From Aquamicrobium sp. (GTDB lineage Bacteria > Pseudomonadota > Alphaproteobacteria > Rhizobiales > Rhizobiaceae), in NCBI RefSeq assembly GCF_023954335.1, contig NZ_JAMLIE010000003.1, forward strand, positions 62,001 to 126,000: a stretch of 64,000 nt of DNA, given 5' to 3'. A model generated the notes under the pieces. It made no database searches, was not told where the DNA came from, and saw only the letters and a program-made list of their open reading frames with translations. This document shows positions 61,759 through 64,000 of the stretch, piece after piece. A program made the position numbers and the translations under genes. Every line of letters starts with the position of its first letter. Positions within the stretch are counted from its first letter, which is position 1.

Positions 61759-64000
61759 ATGGGGCTCGGATCGCAATCATTCACTCTCGGCATCGCCGGC
61801 CGCAGCGCGCTGGCCGCGGCATTGCTGGCGACGACGGCCTTGCCGGCGAGCATGGCGCTGACCGGCGCGCAAGCCTTCGCGCAGTCGCCAGCGCAGTCGC
61901 GCTTCGACATCCCGGCGGGCCCGCTTTCCCGCGCGCTCGCCGCGTTCGGCAGCCAGTCCGGCACGCAGGTGTCCTACGAGGCGTCCGTCGCGACCGGAAA
62001 AACCTCGGCGGGGATCCGGGGCGCGGCCACGCGCGAGGAGGCGCTGGCGTGGATCCTGCGGGGATCGGGCCTCGTCTATTCGTTCAGCAGCGCCACCAGC
62101 GTCGTGATCGCCGACCCCGTCTCGGCAGCGCATGCGCCGGTCGATGCCAATGGCGCGCTGGTGCTGAACACCATCGACGTGACGGCGGGCGGCAGGAGCG
62201 CCGGCTGGGACGGAAGCGCCGAGTCGGTCTATTCGACGCCCGATTCCGTCTCCCATATCGCGCAGGAGACCATCGAGCGCTTCCGCGGCCAGAACGCCGG
62301 CGACATGTTCCGCGGCACGCCGGGCGTGCTTTCCGGTGAGAACCGCAACAGCGGCGCGGTCGACGTCAACATCCGCGGCTTGCAGGGCATGAACCGCGTG
62401 CCGGTGACGGTCGACGGCGCGATGAACCAGACCTCGGTCTATCGCGGCTATCAGGGCATGAGCGGGCGCAGCTATGTCGATCCCGACTTCATCGGCGGCG
62501 TCAGCATCGAGAAGGGGCCGACGAACGGCCCGGGCTGAGCGGCATCGGCGGCTCGGTCGCCATGCGCACCTTGAATGCCGGCGACATCGTCCAGGACGGC
62601 AGGCAGTTCGGCGTCCGCGTCAAGGGCGAGCTCCTGAGCAACACGACCGATCCGGAGATCGGGAAGATCGGCGGCTGGACCGGGAGCTGGAGCCGCGGCT
62701 ATACGCCCCTCGGCGGAGAGGTGAACCGGCCTTCGCTGCTCGATTTCGGCAGCGGAAGCGGCAGCGTCGTCGCCGGCTTCACCTCGGACCATGTCGATCT
62801 GGTCGCCGGCTTCGCGCGTCGCAAGACGGGCAACTACCATGCGGGCGTTCACGGCCCCGTCGCCGAGATCGTCAACATCGGCCCCTGGACCAATCCGTCC
62901 AACGGCCGGGTCTATCCCAATCGCTACGAGAACATGGGCCTGTCGCTCTATCGCGGCGGCGAGGAGGTGTTCAACACCTCGCAGGACGTGACCTCGGCCA
63001 TGCTGAAGGGCACCTTCCGTTTCCTCGACGATCACGCGCTCGAGCTCGGCGTCATGACCTACAGCAACGATCATGGCGAGATCACGCCGTGGAACTACAC
63101 CACCAACGCGCCGGAGCGGATCACCCAGGAGGAGCTTTCGAGGACCCGGCTCGACTCCTACACCGCCCGCTACAAGTGGAACCCGGCGGGCAACGATCTC
63201 ATCCATCTCAGATGGAACGCATGGGCGACGAACCTGACCGACCTGCGGCCGAACTGGGAATCCTATCTCCAGCAACAAGGCATCGAGTTCGGATCGAAGA
63301 CCTTCACCTGGGGCACGGACATCTCCAACCTCTCGCTCTTCGACACGGGGATCGGCGACCTCGCCCTCGAATACGGGGCGGGCTACTCCCACGAGGACAG
63401 CAGGCCGAGCGACAGCGACATCCGGGTCGATTATCCGCCGCGCGACGGCAAGCGGGAGGAGTTCAACGTCTTCACCCGCGCGAAGCTGGACATAACCGAC
63501 CAGTGGACCGTGACCGGCGGCCTTCGCTACCAGTATTTCAGGACCGAGGACCGCTACCGGCGGGTGCTCCGCAACATCGTAGACATCCTGCCCGACGGCA
63601 GCGTCAACCTCACCCCGGTCTATGGCGAGCCCTCGCCGCCGAGAAGCGGCGACGGCTTCTCGCCGTCGCTCGGCCTCGCCTACACGCCGTGGGACGGAAT
63701 CCAGGTCTTCGCCAACTACAAGCAGGGCCTGCGGCTTCCCTCGCTCCTCGAGTCGACGCGGGCGATGGGCTACGGCTTCCTTCCCGAGGTGGGGCCGGAA
63801 CGGGCGCACAATCGCGAGATCGGGCTCAACATCGACCGGGCCGGCGTCTTCGGCGGCGGCGACCGCCTTGCGGTGAAGCTCGCCTACTTCAACAACCGGG
63901 TCGACGACTACCTTGCCCGCCGCTCGTCCGACGAGGCCGATCCCGAGAAGCCCGGCTACCGGCTCGGCCTGATCATCGACAACATCGAAGCCGCGAAATT
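61759..64000 (+). pseudogene. TonB-dependent haem/haemophore-type receptor with STN domain; frameshift, 3' end outside window
   Basis: From the ATG at 61759: signal peptide (about 1-48), STN signalling domain (FDIPAGPLSRALAAFGSQSG to ALAWILRGSGLVYSF), then plug domain (TPDSVSHIAQETIERFRGQN to GVDV-type NIRGLQGMNRVPVTVDGAM, SIEKGPTN). At 62530-62538 the frame hits TGA where homologs continue into the barrel; translation resumes one base back (LSGIGGSVAMRTLNAG) and stays open to 64000. One G is probably missing in the CCCGGG run, by mutation or sequencing error. STN receptors signal to FecR; the GPTN-x-GS-like plug end points to haem or haemophore uptake. Confidence 0.8.

Overview
The window is GC-rich DNA with the gene content of an alphaproteobacterium, most likely Hyphomicrobiales/Rhizobiales (a Phyllobacteriaceae-like soil or rhizosphere organism). 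This placement is an inference. It rests on the GC-rich codon use, the FecI/FecR/TonB, MmgE/PrpD and AcnX repertoire, and IS3/IS21/IS5 relics of a kind common in that group. No rRNA gene, CRISPR array or intact tRNA was found.

Layout. (1) 1-2.25 kb: the left edge of a small mobile element, with an excisionase-like HTH protein and an archaeo-eukaryotic-type primase that runs off the window. (2) 2.25-6.3 kb: a secreted 1341-residue caspase/TPR/SH3b protein flanked by three copies of a dispersed repeat. (3) 6.6-16.6 kb: a graveyard of a Swt1-HEPN gene, three IS3-type copies, an IS21-family element, an integrase stump, an IS5 stump, a tRNA-Gly relic and several broken hypothetical genes. The IS copies are full of small indels. 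(4) 16.6-34.8 kb: a well-preserved catabolic region. It holds an amino-acid ABC transporter, a DadA-like oxidase, MmgE/PrpD, an enolase-superfamily enzyme overlapping an aspartate-dehydrogenase-like gene abutting a two-subunit aconitase X, a GntR regulator, three paralogous Asp/Glu-racemase-family enzymes, a MATE exporter, a ThDP enzyme and a three-subunit flavin/Fe-S dehydrogenase. (5) 34.8-40.2 kb: a damaged continuation, with IlvD/Edd carrying a stop codon, an Ldh-proline racemase fusion cut by an intact IS3 element, and a TRAP transporter whose small subunit is truncated against the end of a TonB receptor. (6) 40.2-41.5 kb: DUF2218 and a siderophore-type esterase. (7) 41.6-47.9 kb: a galactofuranose/polysaccharide cluster (Glf, GlfT2-like, GT25, DUF707, DxD transferase, DUF579). 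(8) 47.9-54.8 kb: an acyl-CoA catabolic set (two acyl-CoA ligases, two enoyl-CoA hydratases, a Liv-type binding protein, a MarR regulator). (9) 55-64 kb: a NYN/LOTUS protein, a second caspase-like giant, and a FecI-FecR-TonB receptor system cut by the window end.

How it may work together. Region 4 reads as uptake and breakdown of an unidentified polar amino/imino acid or amino-dicarboxylate: import, flavin-dependent deamination, lyase/epimerase steps (MmgE/PrpD, MLE, AcnX), racemase-family enzymes and a ThDP enzyme. The pseudogenes in region 5 (proline racemase, Ldh-type reductase, IlvD, TRAP) are of families used in hydroxyproline breakdown and suggest a larger cluster that was later truncated. 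At the right end, matching promoter motifs before fecR and the receptor gene support surface-signalling control of iron or haem uptake.
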